Of a stretch of 64,000 nt of DNA, positions 11,650 to 22,830 are shown piece after piece. Positions within the stretch are counted from its first letter, which is position 1. The number at the start of each line of letters is the position of its first letter. The notes beneath the pieces are model-generated. The model was not told the DNA's origin, ran no database searches, and saw only the letters and a program-made list of their open reading frames with translations. Origin of the DNA: Halichondria panicea (taxonomy: Eukaryota > Porifera > Demospongiae > Suberitida > Halichondriidae). The position numbers and the translations under genes were made by a program. The stretch spans positions 4,113,442 to 4,177,441 of the forward strand of contig NC_087392.1 of the NCBI RefSeq assembly GCF_963675165.1. Direction: 5' to 3'.

Positions 11650-12702
11650 AGCCACTCCCAATCGGATATTTTTGCCTATAATTGTTACCCATTTGTAGCC
11701 TCGTTCCCAGGCCTTACTTTTTCTTGCTGTTGTCACTGTTCATCCATAAATCACAAGAAAGTCATAGTGAGGCAGCAAAGAAAGAAATGGGCGTACAGTT
11801 AAGAAAAAGTAAGGCCTGGTTTGGGAAATCGCGTGATCCACAAGGATTTTTATGAACGTGGGCGATATGTAGCCCACAATCGTGACATAAGGTATTCTCC
11901 CACGCATTCAGAGTTAATAAAACTGTACTGAGACAACCACCCAAGCTGTGCTGCAAGTCAGATCAGAGAACCAGCGTGGCCAGCTCTGGTGGCAGTAGCT
12001 ACCTGCTATATGATAATGATGACTAAGCTATTCTTGATCTATACTAGCATGTAGAAAGACACAAGAAAAGGTAATAGTCTGATAGAATCTGAACACACAA
12101 TCTAGACTAGTAGATCATCTAGCTAAGCCTAAGGTATATAGCTAGCTATAGTGCTTGCAAACTTCCAGTTCCAAGTCCATGTCCAGCTTGCTGCAGGCAA
12201 AGTTTTATTAGTCATAGATATCTGCGTGGGCAGTCCAACATCTCTAGCTCAGCATGCCCACGCTCATTTTCACCCTTCTACCACCCTTCTACCCTCACGC
12301 GACTTCCCGATACAGGCTCTCCTTTTTCCTAACTCTACGTCTATTTCTTTCTTTATTCCTCCAATTAATACCGTATTTTATCTCATTGAACGATTAAGAC
12401 AGTATTTTATCTTATTGAACGATCGTGATAAAGAACAGAAAAAGGAGAGCCTGTGTAGAGGCTAACCCATTTGCATGAATTGACACTCCTGGCCGACGAG
12501 GTCACCACTGTATCTACTCGTCATGTGACGGTCATCACAACGGAGGGTGCTCTTACGCTGTTTTATAAAATCAAGAGTGGTGTGTGCGATCGAAGCTTTG
12601 GTGTCCATGTGGCAGAGATGGTGCAGTTCCCTCAGGGCATCATCGACACTGCACAGAGGAAAGCAGATGAGCTCGAGTTAGCTGAACATAGGAACAAGTG
12701 GT
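11650..12702 (+). pseudogene. Penultimate MSH2 exon, copy 2, split by a transposon
   Basis: Positions 11650-11694 match the 5' end of the MSH2 exon at 3503. The exon resumes at 12465 and runs to about 12702 ([20 protein letters not shown], then [19 protein letters not shown]). Between them sits a 770-bp element flanked by ACCCATTT on both sides. The 3' end has lost bases around LELAEHRNKW, so the frame breaks before the donor site. It is a non-functional exon copy. Confidence 0.9.
11695..12464. mobile_element. hAT-like non-autonomous element with 8-bp target duplication
   Basis: Left end GTAGCCTCGTTCCCAGGCC; right end reads back as TAGCCTCTACACAGGC, then CTTTTTC. The 8-bp direct repeat ACCCATTT flanks it at 11687-11694 and 12465-12472. 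The paralogous sites at about 28600 and 31100 carry a single uninterrupted CCCATTT. Internal inverted repeats (AAGTAAGGCCTGG at about 11808 against its complement near 11703) suggest nested or fold-back structure. No transposase is visible. Confidence 0.85.
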
Positions 12703-12904
12703 GAGTGGACTGCATCACGATATCGATCATAGTGCCCAATGTCGTGATGGAATAGGTGTAATAATGTCTAATGCAGTGTTCTGCTAGATTAGGTATCTCC
12801 TTTATAGCAGCTTTGGTGTAATTACATGTATGCCTCAGTTAGCATATTAGTTGAGTGATGCCTAAGTATATTATGTTAGTTCTGAAATATCGATTCTTTG
12901 TTTG

Positions 12905-13245
12905 ATGATCGAGGCGCCACAGGTTATAGTAATCGGTAAGTCCGACTGCCTGTCTGTCGCTCACTCACCTGGATGTGATAGCACTGTGACAGTGCATGCT
13001 ATCGCATTCAGGCGAGTAGACTAGTGTGTGTTTGTACTGGATAGCCTCAACACAACAAGGTAGTAGTTTAAATTGGCATATTTTGATGTTAAAGTTTCGT
13101 TTCGAATAAAAGTGAGCAAAAGCTAAGAAGTTTAAAAAGAACCTGCACGTTGGCCTAGTTGTACACGCGGCTTTGATTCGAGGCTGTAGACTCACTAAAC
13201 CTCAAATTAACGCCGAGGGTTTGCACTTCAGTGCTCTAGTTTATA
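12905..13245 (+). repeat. Dispersed repeat ending in CAGTGCTCTAGTT, best full copy
   Basis: Starts with GGCGCCACAGGTTATAGTAA, contains CACCTGGATGTGATAGCAC and TGGATAGCCTCAACACAACA, and ends GTTTGCACTTCAGTGCTCTAG. Other copies: 15250-16474 (split by an insertion), 31560-32131 (split), 61140-61366, and fragments at 3925-4150 and 1-75. No coding potential is evident; probably a non-autonomous DNA element or SINE. Confidence 0.75.
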
Positions 13246-13353
13246 CATGTAATTGATTGCCCATTGCTCAACACCATGCAATTGTGCTTCTTTAGCACCA
13301 CTAATACTCAGTTCTCAAAAGTTTCAATTTAATCTCATGTTACTTGCTGCTTA

Positions 13354-13648
13354 TGCACCTATCAATGCAAAGTCCCACTACCCCCTCCCGGGACAAGGGG
13401 GGCTTTGTGGGAGCTTTGTTAGTAAAACCTAGCCATGGGGGTGGGAACTTTGTAAAGTCAGAATATCATAGCTGTGTGTCTGTATACTAAAGTATTGCAA
13501 TTATTATTGTGTTCAACTGTCATGCCCCGGGGTTTTGCCAGGGGTTTGTCAAATAAAATAGCCCCGGGGGAGAGTCTTTTGCACCTCATAATTGACAAAG
13601 CCCCCCCCCTCGGGAGGGGGGTAGTGGGGATTTGCATTGATAGGTGCA
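13354..13648. mobile_element. Fold-back MITE, 295 bp
   Basis: TGCACCTATCAATGCAAA at the left is the exact complement of TTTGCATTGATAGGTGCA at the right. The match continues through CCCACTACCCCCTCCCGGG for almost 40 bp. The interior is rich in GGGGC and CCCCC tracts. No reading frame looks real. Confidence 0.8.
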
Positions 13649-13765
13649 TTACTATTATAGCCATCTTCCATGCTCATACATACATCTGCATTTATTGTGT
13701 ACCTCCTATAGATTCGTGTCAACAGCGTGTTAGCATTTCAGTGCTCTAGTTATTATGATCACGTC

Positions 13766-13982
13766 TTGTATACTGTATAGCGCGAACTTTCAAGGCACTT
13801 ACAGTTTCCTCTAAAACTGTTTCGTTGCAAACTATTCATGGGTTGACTGCTTACCGGAAGCCACGCCTTTAATCTTCGTACGTTATAGCAGAAATTCTAA
13901 TGAACGAATTTTCGTGTAGAGATTGCTCATCCATGAAAACAGCGAAAAAGTAAGCCCCTCGAAAATTTCACGCTTTACGGTA
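13766..13982. mobile_element. MITE with ATACYGTAWAGCG ends
   Basis: Left end ATACTGTATAGCGCGAAC; right end is the complement of ATACCGTAAAGCGTGAAA, followed by TTTTCGAGGGG. The same end occurs inside 31732-31960 and as fragments at about 47878-47910 and 51405-51460. No coding sequence. Confidence 0.6.
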
Positions 13983-14223
13983 TCAAGAGTATAATTATAA
14001 TAGAGAAAGAGAGTATCGAACGTAGGCATTCTGTACATCAGATATATGCGGAGAGTAACGTGACTTCCTGTATCTGTCATGGGGGGGCTTGGAATTTGCA
14101 CACTAAGCAATCCAAGTGTGGATGATGTAATCCAGAACCGAATGTACATATAATTATACACAGTTGCCTGCTACTCTTTTTGCAACTTCGTTGGGTGGTG
14201 GGAATAAAGAGGGGCAGGAGAAC

Positions 14224-14385
14224 GAGGGAGGACGACATAAAGGAGAGGCTCAGGGAAGATGACGTAAAGGAGAGGCCCAGGGAAGACGACGTAAATGAGA
14301 GGCCCAGGGAAGACGACGTAAAGGAGAGGCCTAGGGAGGACGACGTAAAGGAGAGGCCCAGGGAAGACGACGTAAAGGAGAGCTT
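14224..14385 (+). repeat. 27-bp minisatellite, about six copies
   Basis: The unit is roughly GACGACGTAAAGGAGAGGCC followed by CAGGGAA, repeated in register with few substitutions. Because 27 is a multiple of three the repeat stays open in all frames and reads as KERPREDDV on the plus strand. I see no splice sites or start that make it a gene. Confidence 0.85.
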
Positions 14386-14399
14386 CCAGAAATACCACA

Positions 14400-15249
14400 C
14401 TAACAAGTTTTTTCAAAATGAAGCTGTGAGAATTTGTCTGACCAAAATTTATTATTCACTGCCTGTGTTTTTCTGTGTATAGTCCAAAATGGATGCTCCA
14501 ACTCACCTACAACAACGAAAGCATGAGTTGTATTTTCTTGCCCACCAGGTATGTCATTGGCACTAATAATTATTGTATATCAGAGGAGGTTGGAAGGAAG
14601 GATATTGAGATCACATGCAATTAAAGCTATAAATGTGCTAAGTCCGCGCTATTTTTTGTGCCCAGTCAGCAGTCAGAGATAGCTACTGGCCATCAAGGAA
14701 ATGAGCAATCGACTAGAATAGCTGGCCACTCTTAGATGGGCGTGGCCCACGGTGAAAGGGCAATGCCCATCAAGGTACTTGGCCCAGCTATTAGATAATA
14801 GTTGGCTTCCAAGAAGACACTTTAAATAAGTTGGTTGCTTTATGCCGATTATTCATACACTGCTGGCAAAGTTTCACAAAAACTAATTAGCGACCTTCAT
14901 TAACTAAGGTCAAGTGGTTCCTCCCTCCTCTGCATCTGAGGCACACTGTGACACGTACATGTACTCACACGCACGTTCACACACAGGCTAAGGCAAACGA
15001 AGTAGAATTGAAAAGAAGAAGGTTAAGAATAAAATATGGATTTTAGACAACGTTTGATTTTGTATTCACACGTACATTGTACACATGCACTTGACACAAC
15101 AATAATACCAAACCATATCCACTATCAATCAAAGTACACAGTCTTGATCAATCCTATATGCATGTTCCTTACTAAGCTAGACAAAATTTAATAGATATTA
15201 GTTGAGTGATGCGTAAGTAAGTACATATGTTAGCTGAAATTGATTGTTT
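14400..15249. other. Non-coding stretch
   Basis: No exon is recognised. A short candidate frame at 14490-14549 (MDAPTHLQQRKHELYFLAHQ, followed by GTATGT) has a plausible donor site but no partner exon. Confidence 0.5.
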
Positions 15250-16474
15250 GAGGCTCGCGGCGCCACGGGTTATAGTAATTGGTCAGTCTGTCAGTCCGAC
15301 TGTCTGTATGTCGTCCTGTGTATTCTGAGTCTACTCACCTGGATGTGATAGCACTGTCAATGGCGTGTACAATGGGGGGCTTTGGGGACTTGAGCACCCC
15401 CCTGTCCTCCCAGACAACCATGAAACTAATCGTATCACTCAGTAGCTAGCTAGCTAACTGTGCAGCTCTATCTCATTGACACAACAATTACAAGTCATGA
15501 CCACGCCCAATTGAGCATGTGCAATCAGTATTGCCATTCCAATGTTGTTATGTAATGCTAATTGCATGCATAATAGATCCTCTGCACTATCCCAGTCACC
15601 TCTTGCTCCACTGAGAGATACTGAGAAGCAATGACTAACACTAGAATGACTGGACATCCCCATTGTGATTGACCAGTTTGCTAGGATGTACCCCAGAAGA
15701 ATAGTGCATGGAGATCCTACAAGATGACTGACTCATAATTATGTCTTATTATCACGCTATGCATGCATTAGATCCCATTTGAGTGTATTTAGCAGGGAAC
15801 TATGAGCTATAGTACCGGTACTATAGATTACTCTGGGCTACAAACTACAACATTATACATTATATTGTCATTTACAAGAAGATACACAGAAAAATTATTG
15901 TAGCTAGATGCTTTGTCTAGTAACATAGTAACAGAACTAGAATGGAAGAGAGAAGCTCTAGAGGAGAATAGTAGGAGCCGCTCTTTTCTTGGGCAGTGTG
16001 CTGTACTTTTTTGCTGCAAGGCTGCATGGGGGAGGAGCTGGATGTATGAAAGATACGCCGCAATAAATGCGGGGGTGTAAAATCGCGCGCGCTATGCGCG
16101 CGGCTCCATTTTTTTTTCTGTACTTTTGAGCACCCTCCTGCTTCAATCTCTAGAAACGCCCCTGACTGTGACAGTGTTTTCACATCCAGGTGAGTATAGA
16201 CTAGTGTGTGTTTGTACTGGATAGCCTCAACACAACAAGGTAGTCGTTTAAATTGGCAGATTTTGATGTGTGTTTGTACTGGATAGCCTCAACACAACAA
16301 GGTAGAGTCGTTTAAATTGGCAGATTTTGATGTTAAAGTTTCGAGCAAAATCTAAGAAGCTTAAGAAGCTCGAACCTGCACGTTGGCCTAGTTCTACGCG
16401 CGGCTTTGATTCGAGGCTGTAGACTCATTAAACCTCAAATTATCGCCGAGGGTTTGCACTTCAGTGCTCTAGTT
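15250..16474 (+). repeat. Second full copy of the CAGTGCTCTAGTT repeat, split by an insertion
   Basis: The left part (15250-15357) and right part (16165-16474) join to the same sequence as 12905-13245. The right part has an internal duplication of about 65 bp beginning GTGTGTTTGTACTGGATAGC (16204 and 16267). The intervening 15358-16164 is a separate element. Confidence 0.8.
15358..16164. mobile_element. CAGGGGCGT-ended element, 807 bp, 5-bp target duplication
   Basis: The right end reads back as CAGGGGCGTTTCTAGAG; the left end is CAATGGCGTGTACAATGG, a degenerate match. ACTGT flanks both sides (15353-15357 and 16165-16169), and the unsplit copy at 12905-13245 has ACTGT once. The interior holds a GC-rich stretch (CGCGCGCGCTATGCGCGCG) near 16083. 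No transposase frame. Confidence 0.75.
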
Positions 16475-16711
16475 CACATGTAATTGATTGCCGATTGCTC
16501 AACACCATGCAATGGCAATTGGTTGGTTGTGCCTAAATCATTATGTGCCTTTGTACGGGTCTAGTGTTACCAACTGTGGACTTGGTTGCTACCAACTTCT
16601 CGCTACATAGCATTACTTGTGTATTTTGTTTGTAGAATAAAATTATTGTTGAGGTAGAGAGTTTGTACATGCATTCATTAATTTTAATGTGCATTTTCAC
16701 AAAATACATAC

Positions 16712-16914
16712 CTTAAGGTGACATATTTTCGCGTGTATTAATTTCTGCTATTTCTGCGAATGAGAGTAAAATCGCAAAAATTAGTACTCGCAAATAATTG
16801 GCCGCCCTCTTGTTTAATGTATCCAGATCGACATTTCACAAAAAATTATACCGCAAAATGTACAAAACTGTAAAAACGCAAACAAATCTACCTGTGAAAA
16901 TATGTCACCTTAAG
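16712..16914. mobile_element. MITE with CTTAAGGTGACATATTTTC ends
   Basis: CTTAAGGTGACATATTTTCG at the left and its complement GAAAATATGTCACCTTAAG at the right define a 203-bp element. It sits directly against the 5' end of the next repeat. A partial copy is near 47690-47718. Confidence 0.8.
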
Positions 16915-18662
16915 ATGCCTCGAGGCGTAGCCGCAGGAGGGATAACGGTAAAGCTGTGTGTGTGTGTGTGTGTCTGTGTGTCTGTGTGTCTGTGTGTGTA
17001 TTCCAGCAGTAACTGCTCAACGGTTGCAATGCGACGAAAACTAACAGCTTCTATAGGCTTCTAGCCACATTCTCTTGGATTTTGATTCGTGGATTAGCAA
17101 ACTAAAGCTTCTTTCTCGAGTTATGGCTAGTTTGACTCACATTGAAGGCTGTTGCAGTCTCTTCAGAATCTTTCATAGCATCATCTGTTCGCACAAACTT
17201 TCTATTCAACATATGAGTTAGCCTTGCACTAAAGCGCTAGCTTTTTGTTAGCTACAAGACTCAGAAAATATCTGTTAAAACAGCTAGCTAGCAGTAGCCA
17301 TTTGTGTCAACATAATAGTAAGTGCAAAGTCATGCGCTTTAATCAGCCTGTACTGGAGGAGACCAACAGATACGTCATAGATGGAACCCTTATAGACTTT
17401 ACGGACAACTACAAGGATCTTGGAATACTAGTATCGAGCACACTAGATTGGTCTAATCATTATTCACTCATCTGCTCTAAAGCCTATGGGGCTCTAAACC
17501 TCATTAGAAGGACTGTCAATAGCAACACCCCCAACAAAAAGAACCTATATATCACACTAGTCCGCTCTCACCTGTCGTACTGTTCGCAACTATGGAGACC
17601 TCTACACTTTAAGAATGTAACCAAGCTGGAACAAGTGCAGAGAAGAGCAACTAAATATATTCTCTGGGACTATACTCCTCCAGTTACAAACAGAGGCTTA
17701 TAACTCTAGGCATGCTACCCCTAATGTACTGGCTGGAGCTGAGGGATATCATGTTCCTAGTCAAACACCTAAAGCAGCCCCAAGATAATTTCAACATACG
17801 CGACCATGTTCGCTTTGTCACTACATCAACCAGGCTCGGTAGCAACCTAAAACTGTCACACAATTTCACCAGATTGAACAAAACACGACACTATTACTTC
17901 AATAGAGTAGTACGCCTTTGGAATGCAATGCCAAGCCTGGATCTGGAAATGCCGTACCGGAGAATAGAGAGACTCCTCTTCAATTTCTTTTGGGATTATT
18001 TCAATACAAATTTTGACCCAGACAAACTATGTACTTATCATGTCATTTGCCCTTGCTCCAATTGTATTATTTAAAAAATCCTTATTTGTAGTATAGTACG
18101 TACTCCAGCTATAGACTTTTAAGAAGTCAAAGACTGGCAGTGTGCTCTATTCCTTACTTATACTCAGTTCTTTATTCATTTTTGTTCAGCACTACTGAAA
18201 AGTTAATAATCTCTTTGGACACACCCCTTTAATTATTCCTGTGGATGTAATGCGCATGCGCGCTCATTCCCCATGTGTGAGAAAATAATATCCAGATCCA
18301 GATCCCCCTGGCAGAATCATCTTTGTCTTGAGGGCCTGGTAAGCCACAAAACACTACCATATAACAATATAGATAACAATATGCATGTACACAGGTCTTT
18401 TCTTCTTAGATATTATATACACTGAACTACAGATCCTGAAGAATCAATTTTCTTCTTTCTTGAGGTCCTGGTAAGCCACATAATACAATAAATAACAACA
18501 ATAGATGCATGTAAATAATGTGTTCTTCTCAGTGACTTTATATAGATAAGCTAACTTTAATATAAAATTCATTATAGAAACTAATATAACACTCTAATAC
18601 TTTTGAGCAAAAGCAAAAACATGGCGAGAGGCATTAGCACAGCGCCAGCTTGAACACTAGTT
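16915..18662 (+). repeat. Dispersed repeat, copy 2 (long form with reverse-transcriptase remnant)
   Basis: The outer parts align with 2238-3072: CCTCGAGGCGTAGCCGC at the start and ATGGCGAGAGGCATTAGCAC at the end. About 900 bases between roughly 17308 and 18208 are absent from the short copies at 2238 and 26410. I find no clear target duplication around the extra part, so the short copies may be deletion derivatives rather than empty sites. Confidence 0.75.
17308..18074 (+). pseudogene. Non-LTR retrotransposon reverse transcriptase, C-terminal remnant
   Basis: Two frames encode one protein: first YKDLGILVSSTLDWSNHYS, LYITLVRSHLSYCSQLW and LEQVQRRATKYI, then after a one-base frame shift near 17683 KQRLITLGMLPLMYWLELRD and FNRVVRLWNAMPS. 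The LGILVSSTLDW and VRSHLSYCSQLW blocks are typical of the thumb and C-terminal region of LINE (Jockey/CR1/RTE-type) reverse transcriptases. The polymerase palm with its YxDD motif and the endonuclease are absent. It is a dead fragment. Confidence 0.85.
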
Positions 18663-18900
18663 GGGTCCTTTTTTGAGTGACAATATTATTGAGTACCAAT
18701 GTGCACTGTAAACCTATCTACAAAAATTCTACAGTTGATATAGTTAATTAGAAGACAATTGCAGTCCTGTGAACACATCTATAGCTATATCTTAGCTATC
18801 TATAGTGACGTTAATGCTTGTGCTGGATATCTTAGCTATTTATAGTGATGTTAATGCTTGTTGTGCTGGATCAACTGTGTACAGATGTATGACGTGATGG
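18209..18900. other. Repeat tail and 3' flank of membrane-protein gene 2
   Basis: Positions 18209-18662 are the end of the dispersed repeat. From 18660 to 18900 the sequence resembles the 3' flanks of the other gene copies, including a local duplication (ATCTTAGCTATTTATAGTGA, at about 18790 and 18829). No exon. Confidence 0.6.
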
Positions 18901-21900
18901 TTAGAGCATTTTTAACTCGAGGAGCGGGGCTGGTCTGTAGTCGCGTTCTGTAATTGGAGCCAGATCATCGATGTATGATAGCCTCAGCTGGTCAGGCCTC
19001 AAGTCGCTAGGGTCAGCTACCTCTCCGGTTCCATCTGCGTAAGTAGTTGGATCAACGTTATCTCTTTGCTGGACGTAATGGGCTACTTCAAATTGTTCCT
19101 CGTCATTGGCATTTGTTATGTGGTACATTGCTTGCTGGTTATTAGCTTGCCATTTTCTCAATGCATAGTTTTTCAAGTCAGTAAATTTTGAGCTTTTTAG
19201 TACGAACTTGTAGCTATGGTAGCAAATCATTACCACAAATAAGCTGAAAGCTACAGCCATTGAAATGTTTGCCAGAATCATTTGCTTTCCATTAGTGCCA
19301 CTCACATAAGAAGTCCCACTTGCTAAAAAGGCCACATTTAGGAGGAAAAGTGTTTCAAGTGAATTTGTAAACCAGGTTTGGTAAATGGGATTGTTTAATA
19401 GTTTAAGACCAAGGAGTGCAAGAGCAAAAATGTCTGCGGATAGCACAGGGAAAAAAGTGTCTCTAGCGATAGCAGTTATTAGATTTTGACCAATCAAAGT
19501 AAAGAGGAGTAGTCCCACCCAGTAGCGATGTTTGGGAGTGAATGGAGCATGGTATGCGTCCATGAAGCCAGTGTACTTTGTGTTCTTGGTCCATTTCATG
19601 AGCTTCCAATTTGAACACCGAGGGAACCATTGTCCACAAAAGAGCAGTACAGTGAACATTCCACTTAGAATTAGGACTATGGCAGCAGCGACAAACTGAG
19701 GGATGTGACGAGGAGTGAAATATAGAATGTTGGCATTGTACAGCCAAACGGTTTGACGTGAACCTTGGGGATAGAGCAAGCTGGCTGACTGCAATGCAGC
19801 TATGATGAATCGTATGAGTTTGGAATAAGAGAGTAGAATAAGTGTGCCTAAAGCAGCAACTGGGTTTCTGTTGGAGAGAAGCTTTGAGAATGAGTCTGAG
19901 TACTTGCTTATAGTGATGATGAGAAACATCAGAAGAAACAAATAAGCTGGAAAGACAAGTTGAAGTAGCACCTTTGCTGTAGAGTCCAGTCCATTGTAAA
20001 AACATGTTTCAATTCCAAAATCAAGATTCACCCAAGATATGAATACCGTTAGAAAATTGTTTTGTGATAAGAATGTTGCTTTATTTGCTGCTAGTATGTT
20101 CGCGTAGAAGATTAATCCGTGAATATTTCCAGTTGCTATGGTGACATTTAGCAAAAGAATAAAAGCAACAAGCACTAGGCCTGCTAAAACAAATGGAATT
20201 ATTAGGAAAAGAAAAACATTTGAACATTCCATACATTTTGAAGTAGCCAACACAAGACTCAATCCTCGTTCACATTCTCCACATAAGACACCACTTCGAT
20301 TGTTGGCACACTGTCTGTCTATCTGTTGTGGGCTGCTGAGGCTAATGTTCAGTGGTTTCTCTACGCAGTAATCGAATGGACAGTCACTAATAACAAATTC
20401 TGTATCATTGGTACTATTGGTCGTTCCAATCCAAATGTTGCCTTCTAATTGAATAGCTTTATCTTCAGGGTAGCAGTGAAGTATTTGATGGGACTCTAAC
20501 TTTTTGTCGCACTCACATAAGCAATGTATTTCTGACCGATGTGGTTGAAATCCAATGGGACATTTGCAGGGAAGAAAGGTCACGGAAAATGTTTGCTTTG
20601 AAATTCCCAAATTGAGGCATGGTCCATTAGCATAGATTTCCACTAGAGCAGAGCTGTCTTGTGAAAATACATTGTATTTCAATTCTGTGCACTCATTGCT
20701 AACTATCCTTTTTGTCTGCCCTTCCTTTAAACGACCAACTCCACTCGCTGTGATGACTGTACTGTGAACCGTTGCATTCACTGGGTTCCCGACTTGATCA
20801 ACTGCAGAAAGATGTATCAAAAATTCTTCTCCTTTCCTTTTATAAATCATTGAAGATGCATTGTAGCTGTCACAGAATACCACTCTAACTGGTTCTGAAG
20901 ATATTGTATTCCATGGAAACATGACTGATTCTTGTAGTCTATTGGCAACACCATTTATATCAACAAGTGCATTTGTTGTGCATCTATCAAGCAAGCCTCC
21001 ATAGATTGCCGACCCAGATACAGCCGAGTTATTAGTAAAGAAAATATTTAAAGCGTTAAGTTTTTTTAAAAAAGGGGCACTGATAAAGCAACCTTGGATG
21101 ATATACTCTTTATTTGGATCCTCTGACTGTTTTTTTCCTTGGCATTGATAGCTTCCTGTTGAATTATCAGCAATATAGATACCACCTCCTTGTAGAGCTG
21201 TGTTGCTAGTCACCTCTAAGTTGATGCTTGTCTCGTATTTTAGCTCAAATTTGTCCTTGAGCAGATATACTTTAGTGTTTCCCCCTAAGTATAGTCCACC
21301 ACCTTTAAATCTGGCAATGTTCGAGCCAATACTGACTTTTGATTTAAAAATTTTCACTAGTGAAGATATTGCATATATACCGCCCCCGTTCTGACCGGCA
21401 AAGTTATTTGTAATCAAAATCTCTCCAACATTTGTCTCCAATTTGAATAAAATTGTACTCAAGTATGAACGTATAGCACCACCGAATGCTGCCACTCTGT
21501 TTCCAGTTATTTTAATTGGGGATAATATGGACAATGTGCTCTCCCTCACAAAAAATCCTCCTCTATTATTTGTGATTGCTATTTCCTCTGTGCTCTTGAA
21601 ATATATGTCACATAGAACAGCTCCAATTGCCCCATACATGCTGTTTGTGAATGCTATTGATCCAGTAAAGTACATTTTACTGCTGGAACCGTAAAGGTAG
21701 CCAAGATTGTTCGTGAAATTAATATTGTTGATCGTCAAATCTGAATGTGTTACAAATATTTCCAAACCACTCACGTCAGCACGATTATCTATAAAACTAG
21801 TATTTTCGATATGGGACTTGCTGCTGTATTTTATGAAGACTGTGCCACCGTAATTTTTTCTGAAGTTACTGTTTTTGATCTCTATCGAGTTTGGTTGGAT

Positions 21901-22830
21901 AGTGGATTCAGTGTAGACTGTCGATCCAATAAACACGTCATCTTTGAAAGCTTTGTTATCAGAAAATGTGCAATTGAAAACCGATAAATATTTGTTGTTC
22001 CATATTTCTATAGCTGATCCTGCACGAGCAGTGTTATCAGTGAAAGTGCTGTCAATAACATTAACGATGCTTCCATTCTGTATAGCGTAAATATAAATGG
22101 CTCCACCCACAATTTCAGCATCATTGTGTCTAAACTCACAGCCACTGATGTGTAACAACGCTACGATGTTTGCATTCATATCAATAGCACCAGCACCTTC
22201 ATTGTTATCGTTGTATTCAAATGTGCAGTTGGTAATGTGCATATGGCATATGTCTGTATTGATTGTGATTGCACCATCATTACTCCTTAAAAACATACTA
22301 TTTTTTATAGTTATTGCCACTTTGTGTTTATAAAAGTTTTTGAAATAGTCTTTGTTCTGAAATATATACAGAGCATTTTGGTAAAATGTGCTTCCTGTGA
22401 TGAAGGTATAGCGGACATATCCAATCTGTAGATACCCATTATTGAATGTTAAGCTGTCTACTGAAAATTCATCCACATTAATTATTTTGATATATTTTCC
22501 GCGGAGATTAATCACAGTGTCGGTGTTGCAGTTATTGGTGCAGTATCTGATTGCTCTTACACTTTCAAAGGAACTAAGTATAAAATCTTGGTGGTCAGAG
22601 AGGTAGTGCAATCCGGGAAGAAAGTGCAGAGAAACATTACTCACGTTTCTCGGAATATCGAATGTCTCATTGCTAAATTTGCTAAGAGTGCTACATGGCT
22701 GTACCTTGTACTGGTGAAGGCACTGCTCAGGATCGATATCGAAATGCTGTGGCACAATGTAAAAATCAGTTGTATTGCCGACAGCCAATAATGTTGACAT
22801 GATGAGCCCAAGAGAAGTAATCATGGCCAT
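18901..22830 (-). CDS. Beta-helix-repeat, seven-helix membrane protein, copy 2
   Basis: One open frame of 1309 aa starting MAMITSLGLIMSTLLAVG (signal peptide) and ending with a tail containing [14 protein letters not shown]. Same order as copy 1: beta-helix repeats with NxT/NxS sites, a linker with many Cys ([26 protein letters not shown]), the CGECERGL Cys-rich segment and about seven membrane helices. The membrane half is nearly identical to copies 1 and 3; the beta-helix half has more substitutions and several short indels (for example NNRGGFF where copy 1 has [11 protein letters not shown]). No frame break, so it may be active. Function unknown; a cell-surface role is inferred from the layout. 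Confidence 0.85.
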   Translation of the reverse strand: MAMITSLGLIMSTLLAVGNTTDFYIVPQHFDIDPEQCLHQYKVQPCSTLSKFSNETFDIPRNVSNVSLHFLPGLHYLSDHQDFILSSFESVRAIRYCTNNCNTDTVINLRGKYIKIINVDEFSVDSLTFNNGYLQIGYVRYTFITGSTFYQNALYIFQNKDYFKNFYKHKVAITIKNSMFLRSNDGAITINTDICHMHITNCTFEYNDNNEGAGAIDMNANIVALLHISGCEFRHNDAEIVGGAIYIYAIQNGSIVNVIDSTFTDNTARAGSAIEIWNNKYLSVFNCTFSDNKAFKDDVFIGSTVYTESTIQPNSIEIKNSNFRKNYGGTVFIKYSSKSHIENTSFIDNRADVSGLEIFVTHSDLTINNINFTNNLGYLYGSSSKMYFTGSIAFTNSMYGAIGAVLCDIYFKSTEEIAITNNRGGFFVRESTLSILSPIKITGNRVAAFGGAIRSYLSTILFKLETNVGEILITNNFAGQNGGGIYAISSLVKIFKSKVSIGSNIARFKGGGLYLGGNTKVYLLKDKFELKYETSINLEVTSNTALQGGGIYIADNSTGSYQCQGKKQSEDPNKEYIIQGCFISAPFLKKLNALNIFFTNNSAVSGSAIYGGLLDRCTTNALVDINGVANRLQESVMFPWNTISSEPVRVVFCDSYNASSMIYKRKGEEFLIHLSAVDQVGNPVNATVHSTVITASGVGRLKEGQTKRIVSNECTELKYNVFSQDSSALVEIYANGPCLNLGISKQTFSVTFLPCKCPIGFQPHRSEIHCLCECDKKLESHQILHCYPEDKAIQLEGNIWIGTTNSTNDTEFVISDCPFDYCVEKPLNISLSSPQQIDRQCANNRSGVLCGECERGLSLVLATSKCMECSNVFLFLIIPFVLAGLVLVAFILLLNVTIATGNIHGLIFYANILAANKATFLSQNNFLTVFISWVNLDFGIETCFYNGLDSTAKVLLQLVFPAYLFLLMFLIITISKYSDSFSKLLSNRNPVAALGTLILLSYSKLIRFIIAALQSASLLYPQGSRQTVWLYNANILYFTPRHIPQFVAAAIVLILSGMFTVLLFCGQWFPRCSNWKLMKWTKNTKYTGFMDAYHAPFTPKHRYWVGLLLFTLIGQNLITAIARDTFFPVLSADIFALALLGLKLLNNPIYQTWFTNSLETLFLLNVAFLASGTSYVSGTNGKQMILANISMAVAFSLFVVMICYHSYKFVLKSSKFTDLKNYALRKWQANNQQAMYHITNANDEEQFEVAHYVQQRDNVDPTTYADGTGEVADPSDLRPDQLRLSYIDDLAPITERDYRPAPLLELKML

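Noticed and set aside
12151..12465. 104-aa plus-strand frame
   Set aside because: Entirely inside the hAT-like element at 11695-12464, with no homology to a transposase that I can see.
14180..14482. 100-aa plus-strand frame rich in KERPREDD
   Set aside because: It is the 27-bp minisatellite read through; antisense frames are equally open.
14488..14549. Possible exon MDAPTHLQQRKHELYFLAHQ with GTATGT donor
   Set aside because: No partner exon or homology found; too short to support.
19463..20005. 180-aa minus-strand frame
   Set aside because: Out-of-frame shadow of membrane-protein gene 2; the same shadow appears in copies 1 and 3.
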